Shown here: one piece after another, positions 50,972 to 60,408 of the stretch
Layout: the number at the start of each line of letters is the position of its first letter
Position numbering within the stretch: the stretch's first letter is position 1
Assembly (NCBI GenBank): GCA_026415195.1
Contig: JAOAHO010000002.1
Span: 1 to 64,000 of the forward strand
DNA from: Bacteroidia bacterium
Lineage (GTDB): Bacteria > Bacteroidota > Bacteroidia > B-17B0 > Aurantibacillaceae
Direction of reading: 5' to 3'
Length of the DNA stretch: 64,000 bases
Notes under the pieces: generated by a model
The model's database searches: none
What the model saw: the letters and a program-made list of their open reading frames with translations, nothing else
What the model was told of the DNA's origin: nothing
Position numbers and translations under genes: made by a program

Positions 50972-53407
50972 TCAAAACCGATAAGTTGCAGCAAGCTTAT
51001 AAATAAAATTGTATTTGTTTTGTTCGTGGGTGTAATGGCCGTACCTGTAAAAAATGCCAAAGCCCACTGAACTGAAATTATTTTGCGTAATTCTTAATAT
51101 TTTAAGCCCGGCTTCAGTATAAATTTTTTGAGGTACATCCATCACCACATTCAGGTATTGCATCCTGTCGGGCGACCTGCCCAAACAGGCATTATGTACC
51201 AATTCCAGTTCAGGGTTAAATATATCATTCACGGGAAATATTCTTTTGAATAACAGCGAAAAATTAGCCTGAACATAGTCGCGGCTCATGAATTCATTCA
51301 GAAACATTGTTTCCATTCCACGTGGATAACTGACGGAAAAATTTTCGGCTCGCGATGCGTGATGATGATAGAGCCAATGATAAGGAGTACTCACAAAAGA
51401 ATATCCGGCACGCAGTGTGAATATCGTGCCCCACCATCCGTAAGGGAAAAAGCCGTCCGCAAGCATCACATCCAGGCGATGCACGGGAAGAAAGGGCATT
51501 GAAGAAGATGGATCGGCAAATGTTTTCTTATATTCCAAAAGGAATTCAGAACCATAAATCTTTTGGGAATAATTGAAAGTTCCCAATGCGCTTTCCAAAC
51601 GATACCGGCCCGACTTAAAACCCAACCGTAAGTTGAACAAGAGGGATGCGGCTTCTTTAATATTGTTCTCCCCCGGGCGATAAATAACGTTCATTTGTTG
51701 TGTTAGTCGATGTATAGCCATTTGTACATCCCAAAATTTTGCTGATTGAAAATCATACAACAAGAAAAACGATTGAATTTTATCAGCATTGGACAAATAA
51801 TAACTCCTTATTGCTTCATCAGAAGCCAGCTTCAAATCGGGAAAAATTTTAAGTGCGCCGTTTTCCATGATTTCTTTCATCCATCCTGCCTGAAACCTGT
51901 GATAATCCTTTTTAGCGCTGTAATATTGATAACCGGCCATTACACGTGCCTTCCAGTCACGGTCTTTTGTGCCATAACGCCCCCCTGCATAAAACAGCCA
52001 CATGCTTTTTGCTTTGCTCAGAGAACTTATGGCCGTACCGGGGGCATATCCTTCATAAAAATTAAAATTGATCCATCCCGGCCATTCCAATCCGATGTTA
52101 CCCAAAGGAATGTATCCCGTTACAAAACGTGAAATAAAATTTAATTTTTTTTCTGCCTTGTGCCTGTCAAGCAGTGAATCGGAAAAATGAACGGTTCTTC
52201 TTACCATTAAAGAATCAGGGTCAGGATCAGAATACAGCGGCCTTTCAGACATTTTTTCCGCTTCCTCAAAAGGTGCCCTTTGAGATTGAAAATCCGGTAC
52301 GGTATCCGTTCTGAATGAAATGGTTTTCATCTCCACCCTAAACTTGGTGAACAACGGATCTCCGTTTGGATCACGATATTCCTTAGATTTATTGGGAACT
52401 AAAATATATGAATCGGTTTGATGCGGATATAAAACTCCTTCATTTGTCTTTTCATAAAACTGACGTGTGGCATACAAATACTTACCCGCGTTTTCCGATG
52501 GCTTAACGTCCACGCCCTTTAAGTAATATTCTTTTGCATGAATGTATAAAATTCCGGTTAGCAGGGAAAAAGTTGACCTTTTTCGGGGCAAAACCTGAAT
52601 AACCACAAATGTATCGGGCAAACTGATGACCGTGTCGGAAATGCGGTAGCGGTATAACTTCAGTCCCTTTTGGCTTACGGGCGATATATATGTCTCATCC
52701 AATAATGAGATTTCCTCATCATAAAAGCCAAACGATTGCAATGTGGCAAAAAAAGTGGAAAAAGGTGATTTTTTAAACCCCGGAGCAAAAGAATAATTCA
52801 CGCGTTCTTTTAATCCGGCACCTTTCTGATGAAATATTTCGGAATGATTTTCTACATAATAAAAAAATTTGTCTCCCAGTTTTTTTTTAAACTTTTCATA
52901 CAAACGCATGAATACGGAATCGTAATTCTTGTAGAAATCTTCATTTCCGTTTTTATCCGAAATCATCACTTTGAGTCTTGACACCTTTTGTACATAAAAC
53001 TTTTCCCTTTCAAAAGGGTTAAAGGTCGGTATGCGTTCAATACATTTTTTGACCATTTCTTCGGCTAGGTCCTTACCGGGAAAAACAGTTACTTCCGCTA
53101 AATCGGAATAAGAAGGCAATAACGACAGGGTTATTTTATTTTCGCCGGATTCCACTATGTTGAGGGTGATTTTTTTTTGTTCGTAAAATGAATTTCCTGC
53201 AATCAACGTATAAGTTCCGGGTAATACTTTCAGAATACAATGTCCGTCGAGCGAAGTTAACGCTGACTCTAAAACCGGCAGAAGTCTTACCGGACAAAAG
53301 GGTATAGGTTTTTGTGTTTTTTGATCAATTAAACTGACCGTATAATTAATAGTTTGGGCAAAAAATAAATTAGAAAACAAAGCGAAGAAATAAAGCCAAT
53401 GCTTCAT
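50972..53407 (-). CDS. DUF5686 outer-membrane protein with carboxypeptidase-like regulatory domain
   Basis: An 811-residue exported protein: signal peptide (1-18), a CarboxypepD_reg-like Ig fold (20-105, 'GTYTLIAGNSFYEQKKITLNI'), a conserved middle section ('AEEMVKKCIERIPTFNPFEREKFYVQKVSRLKV', in part) and a C-terminal beta barrel of about 400 residues ending in Tyr-Arg-Phe. It fits DUF5686, a Bacteroidota outer-membrane family often near TonB-dependent proteins, with no proven function. It overlaps tsaB by four bases and precedes the EamA transporter. Confidence 0.88.
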   Translation of the reverse strand: MKHWLYFFALFSNLFFAQTINYTVSLIDQKTQKPIPFCPVRLLPVLESALTSLDGHCILKVLPGTYTLIAGNSFYEQKKITLNIVESGENKITLSLLPSYSDLAEVTVFPGKDLAEEMVKKCIERIPTFNPFEREKFYVQKVSRLKVMISDKNGNEDFYKNYDSVFMRLYEKFKKKLGDKFFYYVENHSEIFHQKGAGLKERVNYSFAPGFKKSPFSTFFATLQSFGFYDEEISLLDETYISPVSQKGLKLYRYRISDTVISLPDTFVVIQVLPRKRSTFSLLTGILYIHAKEYYLKGVDVKPSENAGKYLYATRQFYEKTNEGVLYPHQTDSYILVPNKSKEYRDPNGDPLFTKFRVEMKTISFRTDTVPDFQSQRAPFEEAEKMSERPLYSDPDPDSLMVRRTVHFSDSLLDRHKAEKKLNFISRFVTGYIPLGNIGLEWPGWINFNFYEGYAPGTAISSLSKAKSMWLFYAGGRYGTKDRDWKARVMAGYQYYSAKKDYHRFQAGWMKEIMENGALKIFPDLKLASDEAIRSYYLSNADKIQSFFLLYDFQSAKFWDVQMAIHRLTQQMNVIYRPGENNIKEAASLLFNLRLGFKSGRYRLESALGTFNYSQKIYGSEFLLEYKKTFADPSSSMPFLPVHRLDVMLADGFFPYGWWGTIFTLRAGYSFVSTPYHWLYHHHASRAENFSVSYPRGMETMFLNEFMSRDYVQANFSLLFKRIFPVNDIFNPELELVHNACLGRSPDRMQYLNVVMDVPQKIYTEAGLKILRITQNNFSSVGFGIFYRYGHYTHEQNKYNFIYKLAATYRF

Positions 53408-54087
53408 GCCATCATGCCTGATTTAAAAAAATACTCTTTTAAATAATCCGGTTCGGCATGAAAAAGATCTAAAAAAAATCCTTGCTTATATTTTTCATAT
53501 AATTCCCGGCTTAAACCTCTGACTGACGGCAGAATATCGGGAAATAAGGCCACATCGTTTTTGTTATTAAAAAAATGAATAATTTTTTTTATACCGTTTC
53601 CGGCCAACAATATATTTGGAGTATTAACTAAATGCTTTATAAATTCATCGGTCAATATAAAAGGTTTTGGAGAGCATAAGGTATCTCCGTTTGGCCCGTA
53701 TTCCGATAAATATACCTCCATCCTTCCGGCATCGGCCATTATGAAGTATTTGTCATAATTAGCAGTTGGCCGATAAACAAGGTTAAAAACCGAACGGTTG
53801 GAATCTGTGCCTACTAGGGGAATTTGAAGGGCATATGCCATGGCTTTTGCAACCGAGAAGCCAATTCTGAGACCTGTATAGGAACCGGGTCCTGTTCCAA
53901 GGCCAATGTAGTGCAAGTCCGAAATATTCAAACCTTTTTCTTTAAGGCATCGGTCAATAAATCCGTGAATTTTTTCGGCATGCTTGTAGCCACAGGATTC
54001 TTCCAAAATATATTCCAAAGTTCCGGAGGATGAAATGCCTACCGATAAATTTTCTGAAGAAGTTTCTATTAAAAATCCATAAATCAT
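53404..54087 (-). CDS. tsaB: tRNA threonylcarbamoyladenosine biosynthesis protein TsaB
   Basis: A 227-residue ASKHA-fold partner of TsaD and TsaE in making t6A at position 37 of ANN-decoding tRNAs. Evidence: 'LIETSSENLSVGISSSG', 'YKHAEKIHGFIDRCL' and 'IGLGTGPGSYTGLRIGFSVAKAMAYAL', shortened. The adenosine-site residues of TsaD are absent, as expected for TsaB. It sits, oddly but typically for Bacteroidota, in an operon with an ABC-type exporter; it overlaps the adaptor gene by one base and the DUF5686 gene by four. Confidence 0.95.
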   Translation of the reverse strand: MIYGFLIETSSENLSVGISSSGTLEYILEESCGYKHAEKIHGFIDRCLKEKGLNISDLHYIGLGTGPGSYTGLRIGFSVAKAMAYALQIPLVGTDSNRSVFNLVYRPTANYDKYFIMADAGRMEVYLSEYGPNGDTLCSPKPFILTDEFIKHLVNTPNILLAGNGIKKIIHFFNNKNDVALFPDILPSVRGLSRELYEKYKQGFFLDLFHAEPDYLKEYFFKSGMMA

Positions 54088-55421
54088 TACTCATTTTGAT
54101 CTTGATAGGATACTATTTCTTTGGACACTTTCACATCCTCCCCTCCATTTAATATTTTTGATACTAAAGTATAAGGTGAGACAATTACTTCATCATTTTC
54201 TTTTAAACCACTTATTATTTCAATGTATTCCATATCCTGAATTCCGGTTTGAACCCTGGTTTTCACGGCTTTTCCGTTTTTCACCAAAAACACCACCTCT
54301 TCCTTTTTATTGTTTTTGTTATCTTTAATGTCTTCAACGTTTAATTGTTCAGAATTTTCTTTTATTTCATTTTCCGGTTTATTTTTTGCAGATCTGGCTG
54401 TTACGGCCTGAACGGGAACGCTCAGTGCTTTAAAAACTTTTTTGGTAATAATATCTACAGAAGCGCTCATGCCAGGTAAGAAAGGATAAGGGGCATTCTC
54501 TTTAATCAGGTGTGCATAACTTTCTTTAAGTATGCGAATTTTAACCAAATAGTTAGCTGCTTGGTCGGTAGTTAAGCTTCCGGTATTGGCCGAAGTACCC
54601 ACTTCCGTTACAACCCCTTTAAAAATTTTCCCTTGATGAGCATCTACTTCTACGCGAGCTGTATCGCCACGCTTGATTTTCAAAATATCATTTTCATTCA
54701 CTTCCACCACCACCTGCATTTCATTCAGATTGGCCATACGCAGGATTTCCGTACCCTGAAAGCCCTGAACCCCTTGCACCCGTTCTCCCTTTTCAACATT
54801 TAATTTGTAAATGGTACCATCAACCGGCGCATATATGTAGGTTCTCTCAAGGTTGTTTTTGGCTTCGCGCAGCGAGGCTTCATTTCCGGCCACATTAAAT
54901 TTGTTCGATTTTAGCTGGGCCTCCATAGCCATGAAGTTTGCCTGAGCCGACTCAAACTGAGCCTTGGCATTTTCAAATTCCTGATCGGAAATTAATTCTT
55001 TTTCATGAAGCTTTTTCAGACGTTCAAAATTCCCTTTTGCAGCCGCAAGATTGGCTTTGGCTTGCTCCAACTGCGCCATAACTACATACAGCCCGGCTTC
55101 AGTTCCTTTTACCAATGCCTCAGTGCGCTCAACGGCACTCAGATAAATGTCAGGCCTTATGCGGCATAACAATTCCCCCTTCTTTACCTGCATGCCTTCT
55201 TTAACATAAAGCTCCGTGATTTCACCGCTCACATCCGATGTTATTTTTAGGTCGGTTTCGGGTTGAATTTTGCCACTGGCCGATACCACTTCTTCTATAT
55301 CCCTGTAAGTTGCCTTTTCAATATTTACTTCATATTTGACTCCGGAAAAATTACCAGTGAAAATAAAAGTAAGTAAAAGCAAAAGTATGATTGCTCCTGA
55401 AATAAAATAAATTTTTTTCAT
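54087..55421 (-). CDS. Membrane-fusion (HlyD/MacA-type) efflux adaptor
   Basis: A 444-residue periplasmic adaptor: one N-terminal membrane helix (5-24), then the split lipoyl-like domain ('VVSASGKIQPETDLKITSDVSGEI', in part, and later 'YIYAPVDGTIYKLNVEKGE'), a coiled-coil hairpin (about 105-190) and beta-barrel domains ('TARVEVDAHQGKIFKGVVTEVG'). A Lys/Glu/Asn-rich, probably disordered, insert is found near 345-375 ('NEIKENSEQLNVEDIKDNK'). Its partner is the ABC protein three bases upstream; export of a small molecule or peptide through an outer-membrane TolC-type factor is inferred. No TolC gene is in view. Confidence 0.9.
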   Translation of the reverse strand: MKKIYFISGAIILLLLLTFIFTGNFSGVKYEVNIEKATYRDIEEVVSASGKIQPETDLKITSDVSGEITELYVKEGMQVKKGELLCRIRPDIYLSAVERTEALVKGTEAGLYVVMAQLEQAKANLAAAKGNFERLKKLHEKELISDQEFENAKAQFESAQANFMAMEAQLKSNKFNVAGNEASLREAKNNLERTYIYAPVDGTIYKLNVEKGERVQGVQGFQGTEILRMANLNEMQVVVEVNENDILKIKRGDTARVEVDAHQGKIFKGVVTEVGTSANTGSLTTDQAANYLVKIRILKESYAHLIKENAPYPFLPGMSASVDIITKKVFKALSVPVQAVTARSAKNKPENEIKENSEQLNVEDIKDNKNNKKEEVVFLVKNGKAVKTRVQTGIQDMEYIEIISGLKENDEVIVSPYTLVSKILNGGEDVKVSKEIVSYQDQNE

Positions 55422-55424
55422 GAA

Positions 55425-58400
55425 TTAATTTTTTCTTTCCTTAACAAGGGCCGGCAAATTTCCCAAAAATTCAATAACTTTTCTGAATACATCAAAATAT
55501 AATGTTACAATCAAACTTATGCTCATTAACCAAATGACAATGATATTGAACCAAAATGTTTTGATACGCATGCCTAAAAACAGCTTAGTAGGGGCAAAAA
55601 AATGCGCACGACCAATATTGGATTCAACAGGATCGAGAAAAACCGGATCCGTCTGTTGAATAAGCCGGCCTTCTTTCTCAAGGCAACGTTCACCACTGAT
55701 ATCATTGGCATTCTTCACCAAATTGGTTAGGCTTTCATTTTCATATTCTTCCCGAAGCCTTGTAAAATTATCATTCCCCATTTCCTTAATCATTGACGAA
55801 ATTTTTTTGTTCATCCTGTCGCGTGCGGCATTCGAACGATCGATATAATAATCTTGTAATTTTTTAAGGTAGAGCCGAACTTTTTCCAATACTTCCACTG
55901 ACAATTTACCGCTTTCAAGTTCCTGAAGAGCATCGCATTTGACTTTAGGCGATATTTTTTGCTCTTTTTCTATTTCTCTGATCAATAAACCTATATCGGT
56001 TTTAACCGTTTGCTTATCGGAACTGCTTAAAGATTTTTCCAATCGGTTAAGGACATTCTCTATTTTATTTCTCCAGAAATTGTTTTTGTATTCGGCAATA
56101 CTGATTTCTTTATCGTATTTATAGAAATTTTTTTCATATTTATTATTCATAAATTGATTAACCGCCAAAGCTTCAAAAGCCCAACGGCTTGCCATTACTT
56201 CGCCTGCAACAGGTACACCTCCTTGCTCTGCCACCACAGGGTTAAGTTTGTCGAATTTGACCACCACGCCCGCCAACAACAGTTGTGGTATGATCAGGAA
56301 GGGAATAAGAATGTAAATTGTGACGGCACTGTTAAAGGCCGACGAGATATTCAACCCCAACATATTGGCAAAGCAAGAAGTGGTGAAAAGCACCAGCCAA
56401 TAATCAAGCCACATCCCTTTGATGCCCAAAACAAAATTTCCTACCAGTACAAAAGTTAAACTTTGAAAAGCCGACAAGGTAAACATAATTAATATCTTAC
56501 TCCATAAATAAGACCCCAGGCTAAGATTAAGGAAACTTTCTCGTTTTCTGATTTTGCGGTCGCGTATGATTTCCTCGGCACTCACGCTCAGACCAATAAA
56601 CAAGGCCACGATTACTGCCATGAAAATGTAGGCAGGAATATTTTCGTTCTCCCTGAAAACATATCCCACACCGGTCTGATCATCCACATTGTAATAACGC
56701 ACCAAAAAAGCCAGAATAAACGCCAAGAGCGGAGCTTCCAGCAAATTAATCAGCATATATTGGGTGTTGGTAAGCTTACTTTTAATATCTCGATGCGTGA
56801 AAATGAAAAATTGCTTGATGCGATTGGGAATTTTGAAAATGCTCTCGGGAATGGCCGTGTGTTTTTCTGAAAAAAAGATATTTTTTTCAATAAGTTCTTT
56901 ATAATGTTCATACCATTGTTTGGGCGATGTTTTACGGATGTGTGTAAGATTCCCGTATTCATCCACCACTTTACTTTCAATGATATTGAAAATTTGCTCG
57001 GGATTCACATTACCACAATTATAACATTCTGCTTCATCGGCATTCACATGGTTCACCAGTCGTTTGAAATATGTTACGGCATCCACCGGATTACCGTAAT
57101 AAACGGGATAACCGCCCACATCGAGGATAAGCAGGCGGTCGAACATTTTAAAAATTTCCGAAGAGGGCTGGTGAATGACCACAAAGATAAGCTTCCCTTT
57201 CAGGGCAAGCTCTTTCAAAAGGTCCATGATGTTTTCCGAGTCGCGCGAAGAAAGCCCCGATGTGGGTTCATCCACAAATAAAACTGAGGGTTCCCGAATA
57301 AGTTCAAGGGCAATGTTAAGGCGCTTGCGTTGGCCACCAGAAATGGTTTTCTGCAAAGGAGACCCTACTTTTAAATTTTCCGTTTCGGATAGGCCCAGGT
57401 CGGCCAAAAGTTCATGGCAACGTTTTTTGATTTCTTCTTCGCTTAGGTTACCAAAGCAGAGTTTGGCATTAAAATACAAGTTTTCAAAAACCGTTAGTTC
57501 TTCCATTAAGAGGTCGTCCTGACTGACATGACCAATGACACCTTCAATTTTTTCTTTTTCATTATGAATATCAATTCCATTTATCTTAACGCTACCGGCC
57601 GATGGTTTTTCCATGGAATTCAACACATTCAGCAGTGTGGATTTTCCTGCCCCCGACCCCCCCATGATGCCGATGAGTTTTCCACTTTCCTCGGAAATAT
57701 TGATCCCGCGCAAACCAAGTTTTCCGCCTTTAAATCTGAATTCGACGTTTTCGGCAATAAATGTAATTTTTGGCTTACTTTCATCACTCAAGAAACGGCT
57801 CAGGATATCGCTGTAATAAACCGGCTTCATTTTGTTGGAACGTATGGAAGAGCCGGGATTAATGATGTGGATACGCTCGTTGCCTACTAATTGACCGTTA
57901 ATTTGAATATCCGAAGTTCCCGTAATTTTCATGGCAAACAGGTTCACGCTGGGAACACGCGTAATGACAATGGGATCGGAGGCACCTTCGTTGAAAATGT
58001 GACGCGTGGTACCAAGAGTATTTTCGGAGCGGTTGTCAATTATCAAAAAATTCTGACGATTGATCAGTTCTGAAATGTCTTTTAGTTCAACCAGTTTTTT
58101 TAATTGAAGAAATTCTTCCGTCGGAACATTAAAAGTCTCGGCAACAGTATTGACAAATTCAAATTCCTGTTCGCTGATTTCATTGCTGGAATAAATAAAT
58201 TCCAATAACCGAATCAGTACAATAATTTTTTGAGGCTGTACCAGTTCCTGATTAATTTGTGAGCAAATTTTCAACACCTTTACGGAATTCATGGCGGTCC
58301 GCTTGGCCGTACCGTCTTTTTTCTTGGAACCGGCCTGGTGCGCCTCCAGAAAGGCATCGAATAAATCCAGATAAGTTTTTACCTGCTCGTCGCTGAGCTG

Positions 58401-58508
58401 CTGATTCAAAAAAGATTGCACAATTTGCCTGCCGGTATTATTCACCCCGTCCACACGGGCAATGATGGCAAACAGTTGCATTAACGCCCTAAGAATTTGT
58501 TCACTCAT
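55425..58508 (-). CDS. ABCG-type ABC transporter with a TerB-like N-terminal domain
   Basis: A 1027-residue protein in several parts. Residues 1-160 are helical and resemble TerB ('ALMQLFAIIARVDGVNN', 'ISEQEFEFVNTVAETFNV'). Residues about 165-245 form a beta region of an FHA-like look ('DIQINGQLVGNERIHIINPG'). The ABC ATPase (about 255-490) has 'GIMGGSGAGKSTLLNVLN', signature 'TISGGQRKRLNIALELI', 'VLFVDEPTSGLSSRDSENI' and the ABCG-like 'FVVIHQPSSEIFKMFD'. A Cys pair lies in 'ECYNCGNVNPEQIF'. Membrane helices occur at about 600-740 and 985-1005, with a charged insert of about 220 residues between. It matches half-size exporters of the White/ABCG type. Its adaptor gene follows three bases downstream. 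Confidence 0.88.
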   Translation of the reverse strand: MSEQILRALMQLFAIIARVDGVNNTGRQIVQSFLNQQLSDEQVKTYLDLFDAFLEAHQAGSKKKDGTAKRTAMNSVKVLKICSQINQELVQPQKIIVLIRLLEFIYSSNEISEQEFEFVNTVAETFNVPTEEFLQLKKLVELKDISELINRQNFLIIDNRSENTLGTTRHIFNEGASDPIVITRVPSVNLFAMKITGTSDIQINGQLVGNERIHIINPGSSIRSNKMKPVYYSDILSRFLSDESKPKITFIAENVEFRFKGGKLGLRGINISEESGKLIGIMGGSGAGKSTLLNVLNSMEKPSAGSVKINGIDIHNEKEKIEGVIGHVSQDDLLMEELTVFENLYFNAKLCFGNLSEEEIKKRCHELLADLGLSETENLKVGSPLQKTISGGQRKRLNIALELIREPSVLFVDEPTSGLSSRDSENIMDLLKELALKGKLIFVVIHQPSSEIFKMFDRLLILDVGGYPVYYGNPVDAVTYFKRLVNHVNADEAECYNCGNVNPEQIFNIIESKVVDEYGNLTHIRKTSPKQWYEHYKELIEKNIFFSEKHTAIPESIFKIPNRIKQFFIFTHRDIKSKLTNTQYMLINLLEAPLLAFILAFLVRYYNVDDQTGVGYVFRENENIPAYIFMAVIVALFIGLSVSAEEIIRDRKIRKRESFLNLSLGSYLWSKILIMFTLSAFQSLTFVLVGNFVLGIKGMWLDYWLVLFTTSCFANMLGLNISSAFNSAVTIYILIPFLIIPQLLLAGVVVKFDKLNPVVAEQGGVPVAGEVMASRWAFEALAVNQFMNNKYEKNFYKYDKEISIAEYKNNFWRNKIENVLNRLEKSLSSSDKQTVKTDIGLLIREIEKEQKISPKVKCDALQELESGKLSVEVLEKVRLYLKKLQDYYIDRSNAARDRMNKKISSMIKEMGNDNFTRLREEYENESLTNLVKNANDISGERCLEKEGRLIQQTDPVFLDPVESNIGRAHFFAPTKLFLGMRIKTFWFNIIVIWLMSISLIVTLYFDVFRKVIEFLGNLPALVKERKN

Positions 58509-58509
58509 T

Positions 58510-58995
58510 TTATTGTTTGTTTATAATTTCATTCAAAAAACATTCAGCCACTTGCTTAATTTGCCTGGTATTTTTTTTCGACAACTTTTCAGTTTTACCA
58601 TTAAATACAATGGAGGTAATACCCAAATTTTTCAACGTTGTTATATAATTTTTGGGAACTTCAACAACCATGTAGCCCCGATGATTATCCGACTTAATTT
58701 GTTTTACGTTTTTAAATGTTATTTGCATATTGTCGGAAATAATTTCAAGGTTTGAAATTAAATCGAAATACAATATTTTGGATGTGATAATCTTTAAATA
58801 ATATTTATTTTGATAAACACTTAAAATCAATTGCAAATGTTCTTCTTCTGAAGGCGTTCTGTAAGAAATGGCCCGAAAAGTTTGGCCGTTGATAAAGGAA
58901 ACCGAATCGTTAAAAACAAATTCGTTACAGGATTGACTTTGCAATTCAAACAAAATGAAATATAACCATATAAAGAAATACAGCGCCGACCTCAC
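58510..58995 (-). CDS. Exported protein of unknown function
   Basis: A 161-residue protein beginning at a GTG (58995), with a signal peptide of about 20 residues ('ALYFFIWLYFILFELQSQS'). The mature part is a small alpha/beta protein containing 'TFRAISYRTPSEEEHLQLIL', 'LYFDLISNLEIISDNMQITF' and 'YMVVEVPKNYITTLKNLGI'. No family is recognised. A full promoter lies seven bases upstream (TTG-N18-TATATTTG), which makes this the first gene of the transporter operon below: the ABC gene starts one base after its stop. A periplasmic helper of that transporter is a guess. Confidence 0.7.
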   Translation of the reverse strand: MRSALYFFIWLYFILFELQSQSCNEFVFNDSVSFINGQTFRAISYRTPSEEEHLQLILSVYQNKYYLKIITSKILYFDLISNLEIISDNMQITFKNVKQIKSDNHRGYMVVEVPKNYITTLKNLGITSIVFNGKTEKLSKKNTRQIKQVAECFLNEIINKQ

Positions 58996-59002
58996 GGAAA
59001 AT

Positions 59003-59031
59003 CAAATATAGGAAAAAAATAAAAGAAGCAA
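59003..59031 (-). promoter_or_regulatory. Promoter of the 58510-50115 operon
   Basis: TTG (59031-59029), 18 bases, TATATTTG (59010-59003) on the minus strand, seven bases before the GTG at 58995. A full consensus match. Confidence 0.7.
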
Positions 59032-59035
59032 AAAA

Positions 59036-59452
59036 TTACTTTTGCTTAAAGCCAATGAGTAAGACGGCACACCCAGAACCAGGATTTTTATCGGGATCGA
59101 GCCGGCCTTCAATGATGGCATCAAAAGTGGATTTCACCTTAAAATCCCAATAGGGAGCGTTCCTGTAATTTTTGTTGGAGAATATAAGATTGCGGTCCTG
59201 ATCATATACACTGAAAATCAGGTTCCCGTCTGTGGTGCCACTGCAGGCTGCAAATCGATAAATGGTTTCTGAAAACATAGTAGTACGAAATTCGGCGGTT
59301 TCTTCAGGATTTAAAAGCAAGGCCCTGTATTGTTGTCCGTCGGAAATATAATTCACGCCAATGTGCTTTATGCACCGGGCAGCAATTGAATCGCATTGCG
59401 CAACTGTAAAGCCCGCCAAGACAAAATAAATGGCATATAAAATTTTTTTCAT
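59036..59452 (-). CDS. Small exported protein of unknown function
   Basis: A 138-residue protein with a signal peptide ending near Val-Ala-Gln (residue 19). Mature Cys at about positions 20, 27, 70 and 128 could form two disulfides. The piece 'DGNLIFSVYDQDRNLIFSNKNYRNAPYWDFKV', in part, and 'GSGCAVLLIGFKQK' resemble jellyroll-like domains of exported proteins. No family named. It starts 22 bases after the stop of the lipoprotein gene and ends 41 bases before the gene starting at 58995, which has its own promoter. Confidence 0.7.
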   Translation of the reverse strand: MKKILYAIYFVLAGFTVAQCDSIAARCIKHIGVNYISDGQQYRALLLNPEETAEFRTTMFSETIYRFAACSGTTDGNLIFSVYDQDRNLIFSNKNYRNAPYWDFKVKSTFDAIIEGRLDPDKNPGSGCAVLLIGFKQK

Positions 59453-59473
59453 ACTGCAGAACTTGATTAAAGG

Positions 59474-60370
59474 TTATGAAATATGACAAATTTTATTCCG
59501 AATTTCGCTTATTTTGGCAATTATCTGCCCCAGCGTATCGTCGGAAATGCTTACTATACTTTCACTGTTGATGTAAGTGATTTTCTTTACGGTATCGGTT
59601 TTGGGTTCAATAAATTTATATTCAAATTTAACGTTTTCGTAAACTTTTTTCAGGTCATTAAGGTCGGCCAAAAGCCCTTTGGTTTCTTCAATATTATTAT
59701 TTTTTTCAAGGATTCGAATGATCCTTTCCAAGGCATATTTTTGTTCGGCAATTCTTCTTTTAAGTTCATCGGAAGGTTTGGATTTGTAAGAAGAAGCCGA
59801 AAGATATACACTTTCAACCCAACCTCCCACCAATACAAGATGACCGATTTCGGGTCTTTTATTGTTTTTAAGGAAAGCATCACTGTTCCGATAAGCATCG
59901 CCCACAAGGACCAACAAACTGTCTTTATTGGTGATATTTTTTTCGAACCTTTCCAACATTTTGGGATCGAATGCATTAGTAATTCCCAAATTGTCGCCGA
60001 TTTGCTTTAGGGAAGCCAGATAAGACAAAGCATCCTGGGTTTGATTGTAAATAGAAACGTACCCCAGGTCGGCCCCAAAGATCCCCATCGCAAGGGCCTT
60101 AGAGTAGTCAGTATTGAATTTTCCTACGGTGTTGGAAGGAAGGAGTATGTCTTTGGTATATTTCAATCCCAATTTTTGAATTAATAAGGCCGTCTGAATG
60201 GGTGAAGGAACAGAAAAGATTTCTCCTTCTACGTTCAGCAATCCGGTTTTTACCGTATCGGGTTGGTTAACATTTTCTCCAACATTGTTTTCAGGAGTTT
60301 CATTACCGTTCTTGCACGAAAAAAGCAAAACGGCAAAGGACAAAGCCAAAACTCTTATCATCTTATTCAT
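59474..60370 (-). CDS. Lipoprotein of unknown function conserved in Bacteroidota
   Basis: A 298-residue lipoprotein with lipobox Leu-Phe-Ser-Cys19 and a mature N-terminus rich in Asn/Glu (linker to about 45). Residues 50-270 are almost all helical, with 'GIFGADLGYVSIYNQTQDALSYLASLKQIGDNLGI', in part, which I remember from unnamed Bacteroidota lipoproteins. No enzymatic motif. It lies 38 bases after waaA in the same direction. Function unknown. Confidence 0.75.
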   Translation of the reverse strand: MNKMIRVLALSFAVLLFSCKNGNETPENNVGENVNQPDTVKTGLLNVEGEIFSVPSPIQTALLIQKLGLKYTKDILLPSNTVGKFNTDYSKALAMGIFGADLGYVSIYNQTQDALSYLASLKQIGDNLGITNAFDPKMLERFEKNITNKDSLLVLVGDAYRNSDAFLKNNKRPEIGHLVLVGGWVESVYLSASSYKSKPSDELKRRIAEQKYALERIIRILEKNNNIEETKGLLADLNDLKKVYENVKFEYKFIEPKTDTVKKITYINSESIVSISDDTLGQIIAKISEIRNKICHIS

Positions 60371-60408
60371 TTTGGTTTTTTAAAACTTTGTAAAATTAAG
60401 GATATTTT

